From: Norana najaformis
Lineage: Eukaryota; Annelida; Clitellata; Crassiclitellata; Hormogastridae
NCBI GenBank assembly: GCA_964023275.1
Contig: OZ029915.1
Span: 2,560,245 to 2,624,244, forward strand
DNA length: 64,000 bases
Direction of reading: 5' to 3'
Shown: positions 48,576 to 61,583 of the stretch, one piece after another
Position numbering within the stretch: position 1 is the first letter of the stretch
Layout: each line of letters opens with the position of its first letter
Notes under the pieces: generated by a model
Database searches by the model: none
What the model saw: the letters and a program-made list of their open reading frames with translations, nothing else
Told to the model about the DNA's origin: nothing
Translations under genes and position numbers: made by a program

Positions 48576-48763
48576 CTAGCACCTGCATCCGGAACTGGGC
48601 GGCTCGGAGCTTTCTGTCAGTTGTTTTGTTGTCTGTGGGTTGAGAATGGTCGGATCGGAGTCGAGACTTTCCGACATCTTGTCGCAGATGATGTCGACGA
48701 GGCGTTCGAAGACGGCTTTTACGTTTACATTGTCTTTTGCTGATGTTTCGAAAAACTCGAGGC
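48576..48763 (-). CDS. RAB3: Rab3 last exon
   Basis: Acceptor tttctttgttag. It encodes [34 protein letters not shown], a variable tail, GCRC and TAG. The terminal Cys-X-Cys is the prenylation motif. Confidence 0.97.
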
Positions 48764-49123
48764 CTAACAAAGAAAGTAGTCGGGGGTTAGGGCCTATTTG
48801 TTAGTTTATTCATTTGATCATTCATCATCACTTTACACATCCTGTGTGTCTGTGTGTGTCTGTATGTCTGTCTGTGTGTCTGTGTGTCTGTGTGTGTGTG
48901 TCTGAGTGTGTGTCTGTCTGTTTGTCTGTCCGTCTGTCCATCCATGTGATTCATCATTGCATCATGCTTGTATTTTTCTGATGTTCATGAAAGGATGAAT
49001 GAATGAATGAATCAATCAACCAAACCTAATCAATTAAATCAATCAAGTCAAAAAATCCAATAAAAAATCACAGCAGACTATTAAACACTTAATTCCCACA
49101 TATATGTATGTATATGTATATAT

Positions 49124-49197
<74 letters not shown>

Positions 49198-51445
49198 TAC
49201 ACACACGTACGTACACAGTGTACATCATTATGCTTGTTTCTTGCATACATACATATATATATAATAAACATATAATTATAATATATATGTATATATATGA
49301 TTAGATTAGATCATATACCCATCTGCTGCGCCAGTTGTTTTCCTCGTTCTGTGGAGACGACTCGTTCTTCTTCAAGATCTGATTTGTTGCCAACGAGAAC
49401 CACCTGCGCGTTGTCCCACGAATAGGTCTTGATCTGTGTTGACCTGTACCACATCACGAAAAACACTCAGGTTCAAGGCCACAGCAGATAATCCGTACTC
49501 TTAATCCAATCTAATCTAATCTAATCACCTCACCAACGTCAATATATGTCACAGGATGTCAGCATAATTTGCTGATATCAGTGACATTTACTGACAGTGG
49601 GAATTTTTATGATACTGGGACAACGTGCAACACTTGGTGAGAACGGAAAAATCTGTGACATTTGATGACATTGGGAACATTCCGTGACATCGGGTACATC
49701 ACAGCTGATTACCTTTTAAGTACCGCCAAAAAGCACTACACTGGGTACATCTGGAGACATTTAGCGACTACCGAGACACTTGGTGACATATCGTTGACAT
49801 TTATTATCTTCAAGAGTCACCATGCCTTCAAAAGTAACAAAACGGCATCAAATGTCAAGAGTGTCACGAAAAATGTCTCCAAATGTCACGACATTTAGTG
49901 TTGCTTTTAATTGAAATCCGGCTGACAATAACTGAAAATCCAGGCAATCACTGGGTGAAGTCAGGCATCCTCAGGGTCCAGCGAGGGGCCGAAAAAACGC
50001 AGAAACCAGGAATTGTGGAAAGCAATTTCTTGACGACGACAAATCCAACAGACGTGCATTTAAAGATCACGTGTTTTCGCCTGCCCCCTCCCGCACCCTG
50101 AACTCCCTCCCCCCGCTCGAAGACGATCGAAAATAACGTTAGCTCCATTCCGGCCATTTGAATACATGTCACATTGGCCACTGCAGGAGTTTCTAATTGG
50201 TGGCCAGCGGCGGCCTCTACACATCGTTAAATGGTAACTGTTGAACACATTATACAACGTCCGTGGAAAGCAAAGGTAACGTCAACTGAGGACAGGTAAG
50301 GCTAGGTAAGGTCAGGTGAGGACAGGTAAGATCAGGTATGGAAAGTTAAGTTCAGGATCTTAGGAAAGGCAAGGCAAGGTTTGGCTAGGTAAGCTCAGGT
50401 AACTTCATGGATGTAGCGCTTCTTGGAGGTACTTAAAAGGTACTGTATAAAGCATTATGATACAATACATACATACATACATACATACATACATACTAAC
50501 ATACATACTAACATACATACATACATACTAACGTACATAATACATACACAAATACATACATATAAATGACATATGCATGGAGAGGCAATGTCATGAAAGA
50601 AAAGGTAAGGAGAGGTAAGCTCGGATGGCAAATGGATTCCTATGACGGGTGGATTCTAGCTGCCCCATTTATTCACTCACCCTTCGTGACCTCAGTCACT
50701 ACTTAAAACTTGAAAGCTGATCGGTTGTAAATCTAACAGCATTTGAAAACTGTGCCTTACACTCTGCAATGTAAGCAGTGTCTGAAAATAGTGGTCATTA
50801 ATGTGACCAGAACATAAGTGTCTGGAGTGAAGCTCATTTAGTGTAGCCCACACAGCCAGACAGTATGTATGCATGGATCGAGACATCCAGTAACCCCTTC
50901 CCTGCCTTAGGGCAGGGTGAACAAAAGTTGGTGCATGATATTCCATGGACTGTTGAATTAGATATTTCAGCAAACCATCGCAATGTCTATTCAAATCGGT
51001 CTCCTTGGTTCCAGGCCGTAGCACTCTCCGGTCGGCCTCCTTTGGACTCCTGACTGTCCCTCGTATGCGCACTGCTACAGCTCAGTCTAGAAGCTTTGCC
51101 TATGATGGACCCACCAGCTGGAATCGCCTTTCCCGAGAGCTGCGGCTCGAGCTCCTCAGTTTGTTCCTTCCGCAGTTTCACAAGCGCCTGAAGTCTGTAT
51201 TACTTGACAGTGGTCTCATTGGTTCGGGTCGGGAGCCCCCTGATGAGTTTATTCTTGAAGTGGCACTTTATAAATGTCAGATTACAATTACAATTACAAA
51301 CTGGATCGAGTCAGAAGATGTCCTACCAGTCTTGGACCGCATTGAACGACTCTTCATTCGTGACATCATACATAAGTATGAAGCCCATGGCTCCTCGGTA
51401 GTAAGCCGTTGTTATGGTCCTATATCTCTCTTGGCCAGCCGTATC
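48576..51445 (-). CDS. RAB3: Rab3 small GTPase, 3'-terminal part (three exons)
   Basis: Rab3 is a vesicle-associated GTPase controlling docking and release of secretory and synaptic vesicles. Exons on the minus strand: 51445-51327, 49443-49319, 48763-48576. They are GT-AG with agreeing phases and total 432 nt (143 aa plus stop). Visible: [20 protein letters not shown] (G3/switch II), [34 protein letters not shown] (G4), [22 protein letters not shown] (G5), [17 protein letters not shown], and a GCRC end giving a CXC double geranylgeranylation signal. The tail matches the Rab3 subfamily, not Rab27 or Rab26. About 75 N-terminal residues (P-loop, switch I) are missing and their exons were not seen up to 64000. 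Confidence 0.95.
48845..48940. repeat. (TGTC/TG)n microsatellite in Rab3 intron
   Basis: tctgtgtgtctgtgtgtctg-type units. Confidence 0.9.
49104..49204. repeat. (TA)n microsatellite in Rab3 intron
   Basis: About 85 bp of alternating TA flanked by TATG and CACA. Confidence 0.95.
49319..49443 (-). CDS. RAB3: Rab3 exon, NKxD region
   Basis: Acceptor gtgatgtggtacag, donor gtatat. It encodes [29 protein letters not shown] and [10 protein letters not shown], ending in the first base of a Gly codon. NKSD replaces the NKCD usual in Rab3; both fit NKxD. Confidence 0.96.
50460..50575. repeat. CATA tetranucleotide array
   Basis: catacatacata with a few ctaa interruptions, inside a Rab3 intron. Confidence 0.9.
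50995..51300 (+). mobile_element. LINE 3' end (family E) next to the Rab3 splice donor
   Basis: The + frame encodes [36 protein letters not shown] and [13 protein letters not shown], then the family 3' UTR ending ttataaatgtcag and attacaattacaa. It ends about 26 bp from the exon boundary at 51327. It is 5'-truncated. Confidence 0.85.
51327..51445 (-). CDS. RAB3: Rab3 exon, switch II region
   Basis: Acceptor gtctgtttag, donor gtagga. It begins [16 protein letters not shown] and ends QD plus two bases of Trp. The exon is covered on the opposite strand by a long but meaningless open frame. Confidence 0.95.
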
Positions 51446-51589
51446 CTAAACAGACAGACGACAGACATTCATAATCACAATCACAAGTACACAGATATAA
51501 GGAGCTTCTTCACGAAAACTCCTCAACCTGACAACGCAACGCCATGTAGAGTAAATGCAAATCTCAGATATTTCCGAGCACCACAAAAA

Positions 51590-51745
51590 AACTGCGGAGA
51601 CCAACTTATTCACTGGCGCTATATCAATTCAAGTCTGCCAGAACCAGGTTGTTTGGTCAGTTTCGGTGCCAGGTCAGAATCTGGGGGTCAAGTCCGAGAG
51701 GCAGCATGGCGCTACGGTGGAAGTCGTTGGTGATGGTGGTTGTTG
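51590..51745 (+). mobile_element. dispersed repeat (family F)
   Basis: ttattcactggcgctatatc, gtcagtttcggtgccaggtc and gtccgagaggcagcatggcg match 62130-62260. Confidence 0.5.
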
Positions 51746-51960
51746 GGTGGTGCAGGATAGGGTAAGCAGAATAGGAAGGCTTGAAATTAAGTTCGGTTTC
51801 AGTCTAGTGTAAAATGCAGCGGGAGAGAGGGCACTGGAAGGAATGCTCAAGTTGACCGGTGAGAAAGGGAGAAGGGCGAACTGGCGAAGGTCTTTCGGGA
51901 GTTCGTTCTTGAGTAGATTACGAAACGGTTACAGAATTTGATAAAGGAATGCAAATGTAA

Positions 51961-52200
51961 GTGAACATGTTTTGCCATAGCAACCGTATGGCCTCGACCC
52001 TGCTAATTTTTTCAATGAATTTATTGGGTGAGATCCTTCACCACCGCTCCCGGTTTGAATGGGCGTCACGCCATTTAAGGTCTAGCTCGAGATTCAAATC
52101 TCTGAAATACGCCACGATCGGTACACGAACCGACATCCTCACGCTCAGAGGCGCCTTGACGTACGCGTTAACCAATGTAGCTAACCAGGTCAAGTGAAGG
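51961..52200 (-). mobile_element. tRNA-derived SINE (family A), inverted
   Basis: ttcaatgaatttattgggtg, agatccttcaccaccgctcc, gcgtcacgccatttaaggtc, agattcaaatctctg and a head near 52150-52195. Confidence 0.75.
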
Positions 52201-52802
52201 AGCTGTATGCCGCAACAGTTAAAGCCGTTCATCGTATACATTGGTCTCCAACCGCTGACGAAATACGGCCAAATAACTTACATATATACATATTCATGTA
52301 TATTTTCTGTATCCTTAGGCAACTTATTTACAAGGAATCCCATGCAAGCATTCGTCCCACACATCCTGTAATTAGAACGCCCACGCGGACTTGCGTAACC
52401 TCAATTTGAACTCTGACCTAAAAAGGTCATCCAATCAGCGGCCAACCAGGAACCACTGGAGATCGGCATGCCAGACGTTAACCGATTTATTGCGCATGCG
52501 CACTGCATGGCAAGCCCTTTCACAGACGATTAATTACCGAGGTCATGTCGGGGCAAAGGCAACCGGATAATTAGTTGCCCGTCCGTTTAAACGGCAAGCA
52601 TTGCCCAATAAAATGTTTAAACCACGCTCGATGGCTTTGAGTAAACAAGGCAAACACACCATTAGTTAAGCACCGTTGGATGAGAGGTCGAATCCCGATG
52701 GGGTCATCCGGCGATGACCCACTGTCTAACACAAGACCCGAAGTGCCAACTCGATATCTATCGCTTGTCAAAATACTCTGTCTCACTCCGGCCTTTCATA
52801 AC

Positions 52803-53340
52803 TCCGTCAAAGTAAGTAAGTAAGTAAAGTAAGTAAATAAAGTAAGTAAAGTAAGTAAATAAAGTAAGTAAGTAAGTAAGTAAAGTAAGTAAGTAAAGTA
52901 AGTAAGTAAAGTAAGTAAGTAAAGTAAGTAAGTAAAGTAAGTAAGTAAAATAAGTAAGTAAAGTAAGGAAGTAAAGTAAGTAAAGTAAGTAAGTAAAGTA
53001 AGTAGAGTAAGTAAGTAAAGTAAGTAAGTAGAGAAAGTAAGTAAAGTAAGTATGTAAGTAAAGTAAGTATGTAAGTAAAGTAAGTATGTAAGTAAAGTAA
53101 GCAAGCAAGTAAGAAAGTGAAGCATTTGTTAAGAAGCCATATTATATTGGCTGAGCGAGGAATCGTAGGGGTGGGTGGGTCACAGCGGTCAGACAACAAA
53201 AGCAAGACGATACAAATAGATCGTTAGCCGATTTACGAATATGTCTAGCAAGATATTGCTGTGAGTAATGTAAACAAAGAGACTACTCCAAATGGCTGGT
53301 GCAGAATCACTGAATCCACGTCGGGAGAATTCAGAGCGAT
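52803..53340 (+). mobile_element. long GTAAGTAAA array plus family L element
   Basis: About 310 bp of gtaagtaaagtaagtaag lead into agcatttgttaagaagccat, gctgagcgaggaatcgtagg, gtgggtgggtcacagcggtc and a distal segment ending gaatccacgtcgggagaatt. The distal part recurs inverted at about 62890-63060. Confidence 0.75.
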
Positions 53341-53889
53341 GTATGTATAATTCAAAACTTCAGGGAAAGACTGTCAAATGCTCTAAACAAGAGCATCTGA
53401 AAAACCTCACAAAAACCTGGAAACTAAACGACACACAACAAGCCCGCTTACCCCACCCCCTGTAAGGTAAACTCATGACAGTTAAAACGGCCTTGGGTCC
53501 GCCCACCTGCCCCCCCATCCACCCAATAAAAACCTGGATCCGCCCATGTGCTGACGGCCAAAACGCAAAAGAAACGAAGAAAAATCTTTCCGAGTCTTTT
53601 CTCCGTTATTACTCAAACAGTTCGACACACAAGCGGCGATAGAAGACGGAGATCATTAAGATTTTTAAGGGACGGAACCAAGTGGCCCCCAAAGACTCAT
53701 ATAACGCATGTATAGGCACGAGGCACACAACTCCACGCAACGCATAAGCCACGCCCCCCACCCCAGAGTCTACAAACGCCATCCGGATAATGTCTGATAG
53801 CACTCGACACCAAACTGTCTTATAAAGCACTTGTTTAGAACCGTTAGATAGTTTTCAAGAGAGACTGAAGAGACGTTATATTAAGTGTA

Positions 53890-54295
53890 CTGATACATGC
53901 ATGCATAGACATATACATATACACATACATAAATGTATGCTGTATGCCTACATATATACATACCTACGTACATATGCATATACATACACATTCATACATA
54001 AATACGTACATACATGCATGTATGCATACCTACATACCAACATATATATGCATATACATACACAAATCCATACATAAATACATATTTACATACATACATG
54101 TATACATACACACATGTATACATACATACATACATGTATGCATACATACATATATACCTACATACATATGCATTTAAATACACAAATCCATACATAAATA
54201 CATATTTACATACATGTACACATGTATACATACATACATACACATATACATGCATACATACATACATATGTATATACATTCGGTATACACAATCC
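53890..54295. repeat. CATA/TACA array
   Basis: About 400 bp of catacatacata with internal 120-130-bp higher-order repeats (cacaaatccatacataaata recurs). Confidence 0.92.
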
Positions 54296-54699
54296 ATACA
54301 TGTTTAAACTTGATGGATCAAAATTTGTCTAATAGTTCTGAATACTACGACTCATATCCTGGAACTGCCCCAATTCAATAGCCCTCCAGCATCTCTCTTC
54401 CCCGGTGCTTCAAATCCTCTGACAATCTTCCCTGCCACGTGCCACAGCCGCTGTCTTCAACTGCCGTGAAACACCAACGTAAAGGACCCCAGAGGCAGCG
54501 GCGTTTCACCCTCAATGCTGCCCTTACAGTCAGCCCTGACTCGTTATTTCGGCCCAACCCCATTGCCAAGGGCGTACCCAACAAGAGGGTGAAGGCACAT
54601 TTAATTGTGTAATGTGTTACATGTAATAGTGCACAGCGTTTAACTGTGCGTCTTCCTTTGTTTCTAACTTTCCTATATTTCCTTGTTTACTTTGTTATG

Positions 54700-54790
54700 T
54701 ATTTATGTCTGTGTGTCCGTCCACGCCTACAGTTCCAATACCCATATGGTGCATTAACACATGCACTTCTTACTTGCTTACTTACAATTT
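54700..54790 (-). mobile_element. family L fragment
   Basis: ccgtccacgcctacagttcc, cccatatggtgcattaacac and cttacttgcttactta. Confidence 0.6.
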
Positions 54791-55147
54791 GGCCATGCAC
54801 TCACATTTGATTCTGAGTTGCCCCAAACCAATTATACACAAAGTCTAATACACTTGTATAGTAAAATGCTCACGATACAACTGAAAACTAAAGAACAGGT
54901 CATAAAATGGCTGCATATGCCAGAGAATCTGGCCCCAGAAATGTCTGCAGTAACGAGACATTATTTCTAAGAATAAGAATCCATGGCACAAGGACAGGTA
55001 CGTACACATATACACCGCCAAACAAATACGCAAACAAGCACACACACACACACACACGCCCAAATAGATACACAACCTAGTAAACACGACCATCAACTGA
55101 TGCCTTACAAGTACATTATGTAAACGGTGCTATAGAGGTTCCTAGAT

Positions 55148-55440
55148 CCGATCACACACACACATACAAATACACACACATACAAAAACACATAAACACA
55201 CACACACATACAAAAACACACACAAACACACACAAATACACACACATACAAAAACATACAAACACACATACAAATACACAAACAAATACACACACAAACA
55301 AACACAAACACACACATACAAACACACAAACAAATACAACACACATACAAATACAAACACACATACAAATACACACACATAATAATAATACACAAACATA
55401 CAAACAAACACACACACACAAACACCCACACAAACACACG
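55148..55440. repeat. ACAC/ACATACAAA array
   Basis: About 290 bp of cacacatacaaatacacaca units. The three long minus-strand frames rich in Cys/Val are artefacts. Confidence 0.93.
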
Positions 55441-55578
55441 GTCGACGGGAGAGACTTAGAGCTGGCAATACACACTGAAGACCAGTAGTCGAGTAAGGCA
55501 GTTGGATGAATAAAGCTACACGGGAGCGCCTAAGCTTCCGTCCGATCGTTATTCGGCCATTAGAGCCGCGCTACAGCT

Positions 55579-55600
55579 CGCCCCCCCCCCCCCCCCCGGG
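55579..55600. repeat. poly-C run (about 20 C)
   Basis: Homopolymer of about 20 C. The length is uncertain in any assembly. Confidence 0.9.
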
Positions 55601-55904
55601 CGCACAATAAATCGGCGTGATATTGGCGGCAAAAGATTCTGCGATGACCCCCCCGGCGTTGGGGGAGTAACACACGGGGTAAAAATAGAAAGGGACTAAA
55701 GAGCTGTACTGAGGGTGGGTGTAACAGGCGACAATTTGGGTTATTGGTCCCAGGGGGGGGTCATTTGTGGGGAGGGGGAGGACGACTCTACCCAAAAGCT
55801 GAGTGCATATCCTGCTGAGGACAGACAGACAGACAGACAGACTGGTCTAATTTAGCAACATACTAAGACAGAACAGAAGCTAGCCCTTACTAAGCATCAG
55901 CGAC

Positions 55905-56165
55905 TCCATTTACTCAGTCTCGGCATATGAGGAAGAGTGGCCCTCTCCCTCGCCGCCTCATCCTCCCATCAGCATGTTTCCTGGGTCGATTCCTCTTCTT
56001 CCTCTCCCACTTCTCCAATTCTAAGCACCATCCACCGCTGGGCTGAAACCTCACCTCACCTTACCTGCATATCGATTAATGCTTTGACTGAGCACCTGTG
56101 AATAAATTGGTTCCAGCGATTTAGATTTCTCTGGGCACTGCAGATATCTCGAGATTACGATTACA
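55905..56165 (-). mobile_element. SINE body (family D) and family F copy, inverted
   Basis: ctcagtctcggcatatgagg (family D, reverse), then ttgactgagcacctgtgaat, tctctgggcactgcagatat and ctcgagattacgattac (family F, reverse). Confidence 0.55.
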
Positions 56166-56964
56166 ATTGCACGGTCAGTATCTTCATTTTGTAAGTGACT
56201 TCGCTTACAGAAAGCACACGTAACATCAGCCAAGATGAAACCGTTTTGCTTTCTCAGTCACACAACGACCGGCAAAGTGATTCCAGATATTGCCAACAAT
56301 TCATACGATGTTAACGTGGGGTCCGTTGCCGTAGTGCTCCGGGCATGCTCGAAGTATACTCCCAACCAGCATGCCCATATGGGACCCAAATTCCCACACA
56401 GGAACCAAACGAGTTCCATCAATGCCTATGGTCATGCTGGCAGGCTACCAATTCTAACCTTCTGGATATTGACCTGACTGCGGCTTGGCTTTGATGCGCC
56501 ATCGGTTGATGCTTGTGCATTAGACACCGGCGCAATAGAAGTTACTAATTACAATTACAAAAACAGGCAAAACAGTTTATGCAGAGAGAAGTTGTGAACA
56601 TATTCTGGTTTTGCTACAGTGAAAAAATGGCGGATAGACAGACAGACAGACAGACAGACTGTGAATAAACTGATTCACGCAACTTTGCTCTGTTTGGAGG
56701 CTGTAGAAATCTCGAGATTACGATTACGATTTACCGAGTGCCGTTATTCGGGGCGATTTCCGTCCAGTGCACTACAAGTCAGAGCTGAACGAAAGAGAGA
56801 GAACGACAAAGACCCCAGTAATAAGCTGGATAAACACCATAAATGAAGACATAACAGGACCTGGAGTAAACACGAGAACAGCACCAGATTGGACAAATGA
56901 TCGAAAAGAATGGAGATCATTGATTTGCAACCATCAGCATTAAATAGCTGGCGTGGGAACCGAT

Positions 56965-57080
56965 AATGATGATGACGATAATGATGACGACGACGACGAT
57001 GTGGATGATGATGACGACGACGACGATGATGATCACGATAACGATGAAGATGACTAGGAAGATGATGATGATGATGATTG
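56965..57080. repeat. GAT/GAC array
   Basis: About 110 bp of gatgatgacgacgacg. Confidence 0.9.
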
Positions 57081-57514
57081 GTACTAGTTTATGTGAAAGA
57101 GCATGGCATATAACTTGACCATCACAATTTAGAAAAAAACAAAAGCAAAAACACAAAACATTTGTCAACAACAACAAAAATTCTTCGGCGGCGCATGGGG
57201 CCAGATATGTGACCCGCCCCAGCGTAACACAGCAACCAGGGTTCGCCCAGCTTACTACCTATGCTCGCTCTTCTGACATCTCCGCGGAAGTCAGCTCCGA
57301 GTAAACTCCGACCGCGCCTGGAGCAGCCGTGGAAGAGTCCCTCTCATAGCATCCCGAACGCCGGGCAATTTTCCACGGCACATCGCCCGCCCCCGGCCGA
57401 GAGTAGGAACCCCCAGCTCCACGAAGGACCAGCGATCGTGTCCGTGATGTGGTCAACGCACGTACGTGGGCGTGTCACGCCCCCTGTCGTCGAAAATCGA
57501 TACGAGAATCTTCC

Positions 57515-57870
57515 GCAAGAGAGAGAGACACAGAGACCAACACACAGACACACACCCACAGACCCACAGATAGAGACACACAGAAAGAGATACGGAGAGA
57601 GACAAACGCACAGACAGAAGTAAAGACAGATACATATTCAGAGACCGCCAGAGAGACGGAGACACACAGAGAGACAGACAGACAGACAAACAGAGAAACA
57701 GACAGATACACTGTCAGAGACCGACAGACACAGACAGACAGAGGACTGAGAGCCAGACAGAGAAACAGAGAGCCACAGACAGACAGACAGAAACACAGAC
57801 AGAGGTAGACAGATATACAGACAGACACACAGACAGACACACAGACAGACACACAGACAGACAGACCGAT
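57515..57870. repeat. CAGA-rich cryptic array
   Basis: About 350 bp of cagacagacacacagagaga units. The 212-residue minus-strand frame over it (CVSVCVSV...) is a repeat product. Confidence 0.9.
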
Positions 57871-58214
57871 CGGCGCAACATCTTGCCGAATGGTTTTATT
57901 ATCATCGTCGTAGACACGGCGGCAAATGTCGCTGACGTCAAGATTTATGCGGCGCCACCTGTTATGTGCATTTCGAGCTATGGATTTGTCGACCCACTCA
58001 GCGCTCGGCCCCGACGGATCCGTCCTGGGGGACGACACTTCCCTTCCCGAACGAACGGACGAAGAGACCGGATGAGACTGAACCGTCCTACTTAACTTGG
58101 ACGAGAAAAGCATTAAGGCCAGGACGTCTCTCGATTTAGAAACGAGCTAAACGACTCCGAACGAAGCCTACATTTTACAATGGCTTTAATCTTTTATTGA
58201 ACGATTGCCGGCGC

Positions 58215-58590
58215 TGAGGTAAGGTAGGTAGGTAGGAAGAAAGGAAGGAAGGAAGGAAGAAAGGAAGAATGGCAGGATGGAAGGAAGGAAGGAAGAAAGA
58301 AAGGAAGGAAGGAAGAAAGAAAGGAAGGAAGGAAAGAAGGAAGGAAGGAAACCAGGAAAGAAGGAAGGAAGGAACAAAGGAAGGAAGGAAGGAAGAAAGA
58401 AAGGAAGGAAAGAAGGAAGGAAGAATGGCAGGATGGAAGGAAGGAAGAAAGAAAAAAAGAAAGAAAGGAGGGAAGGAAAGAAGGAAGGAAACCAGGAAAG
58501 AAGGAAGAAAGGCAGGAACAAAGGAAGGAAGGAAGGAAAGTACGAAGCAAGGAAGGAAGGAAGGAATGAAGGAAGGAAGGAAGGAGGTAG
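58215..58590. repeat. GGAA polypurine array
   Basis: About 370 bp of ggaaggaagaaagg, almost pure purine on the + strand, with internal 120-160-bp higher-order copies (aatggcaggatggaaggaag appears twice). Long frames on both strands are artefacts. Confidence 0.95.
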
Positions 58591-58810
58591 ATAGGTATGT
58601 AGGTAGGTATGTAGGTAGGTAAGTAAGTAAGTAAGTAATGACTCTGTTAACCGCCATATGCCCATCGACTGAGCGAGGAATCGTAGGGCGTAGGGCGTGG
58701 GTGGGCCACAGCGGTCAGACAACAAAAGCGAGATGGTGCAAATAGGTCTTAAGCAATTTTACAAATATGTCTAGTGAGATATTTTTGTGAGTAACGTAAA
58801 CAGGGAGACG
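58590..58810 (+). mobile_element. family L element
   Basis: gtaagtaagtaagtaatgac, then gttaaccgccatatgcccat, cgactgagcgaggaatcgta and gtgggtgggccacagcggtc, similar to 53100-53290. Confidence 0.7.
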
Positions 58811-59114
58811 TAATTTTTGTAGAATAGACAAAGTATGGCAAGGTAGCGTAAGGTAAAGTTGGGTAAAATATGGTACTAAAGTATGGTAAGCAAATTTATG
58901 GGAAGGTACAGTAAGGCAATGTAAGCTTAACAGGTAAAGTACGGTAATGAAGTAAGGTATGGTAACAACAGATCAGGTAGAATAATGAGAGGAGAGGTAA
59001 GAAATGTGTGGTAAGAAACAGAGGTAAGGAAGGCTACAATAAGGTAAGGTAAAATAATGCAAAGTAAGCTAAGCTAAGGTAAGGTAAACCAGCCCAACAT
59101 CATGTAATTCTGCA

Positions 59115-59325
59115 ATTATTATTAAGTGCCACTACATAATGACTAAGTATCAATCGATAGCACAGAGCAGTTATATAATAACCATTTCAAGGAAGGAGAT
59201 TCGAACCCGTATTCTGCGTGTTACATCCAATCGGCTACCGTGACCTATATACAAGCCGAGCGCTCTAACCAATCGGCTACCGTGACCTACATACAAGTCG
59301 AGCGTTCTATCCAATCGGCTGTGTG
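59115..59325 (-). mobile_element. SINE (family C) with two to three 42-bp head copies
   Basis: tattaagtgccactacataa and gattcgaacccg (B box) are followed by ccaatcggctaccgtgacct then atatacaagccgagcgctct, and another copy. This is the same 42-bp unit as at 19738-20024. Confidence 0.75.
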
Positions 59326-60364
59326 CTCTCAAATACAGTAGTCAGTTGAGGTAATGTAATAAATGTAATGTAATAACATCTGTTACTGGCATATACATCA
59401 AAAAGGCCTTCGAGCCGAGCAGCATACAAAAATCAGCATTATCATTATCGTAAAAATTTACGTTGAAAATTTATCAATAACTGCTCTGTGGCCAGAAACA
59501 CAAGAATAAACATCTGTCCAAAAATAACTCTGGCCCCCGGCAAAGGCCTGCCTACCATTAAAACTGCCCTGGCAAAATCTTCGCCTAACTCACACGTACA
59601 TGGTCAGGTAAAGTTAGGTAAGACCAGGTATGGTTCAAAAGGCGTAAGGAACAGTACGGTTAAGGTAATATTAATTACAATTAAATTCATCATATAATAC
59701 ACAAATTACGGTGTGATCACAGCACTCCCACATGAGTATCAAAGTACACACTGTTGTCTACAGCCAGATAACTTCTGTCCAGTTTTGCCTAATCACTATA
59801 ATATGCATCAATAATGTCTGCTGACATACGCCACAACCACAGGGAAAGCTTTGCTAGCAAACAGTTCATCGCTTTTAGGCTAAATTAGTGTTCACAAACA
59901 CACAACTTACTTACTTATTTATTACCGTAGTGTCTGCAAAATCAAGACATTACTTTAAAAGACCGTGTCCAGCAATATGGGTTACATCAGGCAGTGAGGC
60001 GATACAATCGCCGTTGCGATGTATGTCCCATGGGTCAGCGGACAGTATAGCTTGAGCAATGCGCTGGGCAATACAGCATCCGCCATTCGCTTGGCAATAC
60101 AGCCTCAGCCAATCACCTGGGTAATATAGCGTTAAGCGGAATGAGATTTCTCCGGCTGGCTGCTTTGGAGGCTCGACCCGGAAGGGTTTGGTTCGAAAGG
60201 GAATGAAAATAAATCTAAACTCACCAAACGACATCTCATAACGCAACAAAACCTGATTTCTCCGCCAGGGGCAGTAAATTCCTAAGTCTCCATCAACTGT
60301 GATACAACTAAGTAAACACACGTGCAACGCCCTCCTCACCTCTATTTCCCTCCACAAAGGCTTC

Positions 60365-60368
60365 CCAT

Positions 60369-60413
<45 letters not shown>

Positions 60414-60454
60414 TATGACGATGATGAAGAGTGAAGATGACGATGATGATGACC

Positions 60455-60493
<39 letters not shown>

Positions 60494-60625
60494 GCAATAA
60501 TAATAATAATAATAAATAGTAATAATAATAATAAATAATAAAAAATAGATAATAAAAATATTATTAATAATAATAATAAATAATAATAGTAGTAGTAAGC
60601 AAATGATGATGAAAACGATGACGAT

Positions 60626-60689
<64 letters not shown>

Positions 60690-60690
60690 G
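60365..60690. repeat. AAT/GAT microsatellite cluster
   Basis: More than 300 bp of ataataata with gatgatgac segments. Confidence 0.95.
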
Positions 60691-61544
60691 GACGATTTAT
60701 AGAGTGCCGTTGTACAGCCAAGGCTATATATGACATATCATCATTTTTTACAGACATTGTTGATTCTTTTTTACTGTTTTGTTATCACGGTTCTTCATAA
60801 ACTCCACGTGTTCTTCTGACACAAACAGATAACAGATGTAATAACAGACAGACAGATGTAAGATTACTTACATACTTACTTAAACCCCACGCACAGACTG
60901 GTCAAATTCGCCCCTCCCCCCGCCCACACAGACGCCCTTGATTACATCCTCATTATCTGTTAGTCTCGGCTCCAATTAAGTATTTCAAAGGCCATACGTC
61001 TCCAGTCAAGACCTTCCACGGCCGAGACACAACAACAGACCGACCTGAACTCCGTAGAAAACGATTCAGAAGTCAAGCTGTCTTAATCGAAGCTGAATGA
61101 AGGCGTCTGTTTGTTTATTGATTCCGATCAAGATATCGATCCACTCAGGGCACTGGTGTAATTGATTTTAAATCAAGCAGAGAATTCGGTAAAACTGCTT
61201 CAGGTGGAATCCTTGCCGAGCGACTAAGAAACTGTCTTTACACCCGTGGGATGTGGGTTCGTTACCGGATACCTGAAGTAAAATATTTAGTAACTTCCAG
61301 CGCGCCGGTGTCTAATGCACAAGGCATCAACTGATGGCGCAACAAAGGCAAGCCGCAATCAGGTCAATATTCAGGTCAGTTCACAAGGTGATTTATAAGG
61401 TCAGATGACTGCAACTGTGCTCACATATCAATTCAATGATCCCTAACTAGTTTTCAACTAGCAACAACCACGCCTCAGAAAACCCACACTGGCTACTGCG
61501 ACTGAGCCTAGCCAAGACCACACTTACAATATAGAGGTATGTAA

Positions 61545-61549
61545 ACAAT

Positions 61550-61583
<34 letters not shown>

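Noticed and set aside
51005-51733. Longest + strand open frame (242 codons)
   Set aside because: It is a fusion of a LINE tail, the antisense of the Rab3 switch II exon and a dispersed repeat. The minus-strand Rab3 exon explains the central part.
57475-58113. 212-codon minus-strand frame rich in Val/Ser/Cys
   Set aside because: It lies over a CAGA-type cryptic repeat and has no family pattern.
58175-58725. Several 100-180-codon frames on both strands
   Set aside because: They are translations of the GGAA array.
59950-60456. 168-codon minus-strand frame as a Rab3 upstream exon
   Set aside because: It has no P-loop, switch or other GTPase motif, and its N-terminal part is microsatellite.
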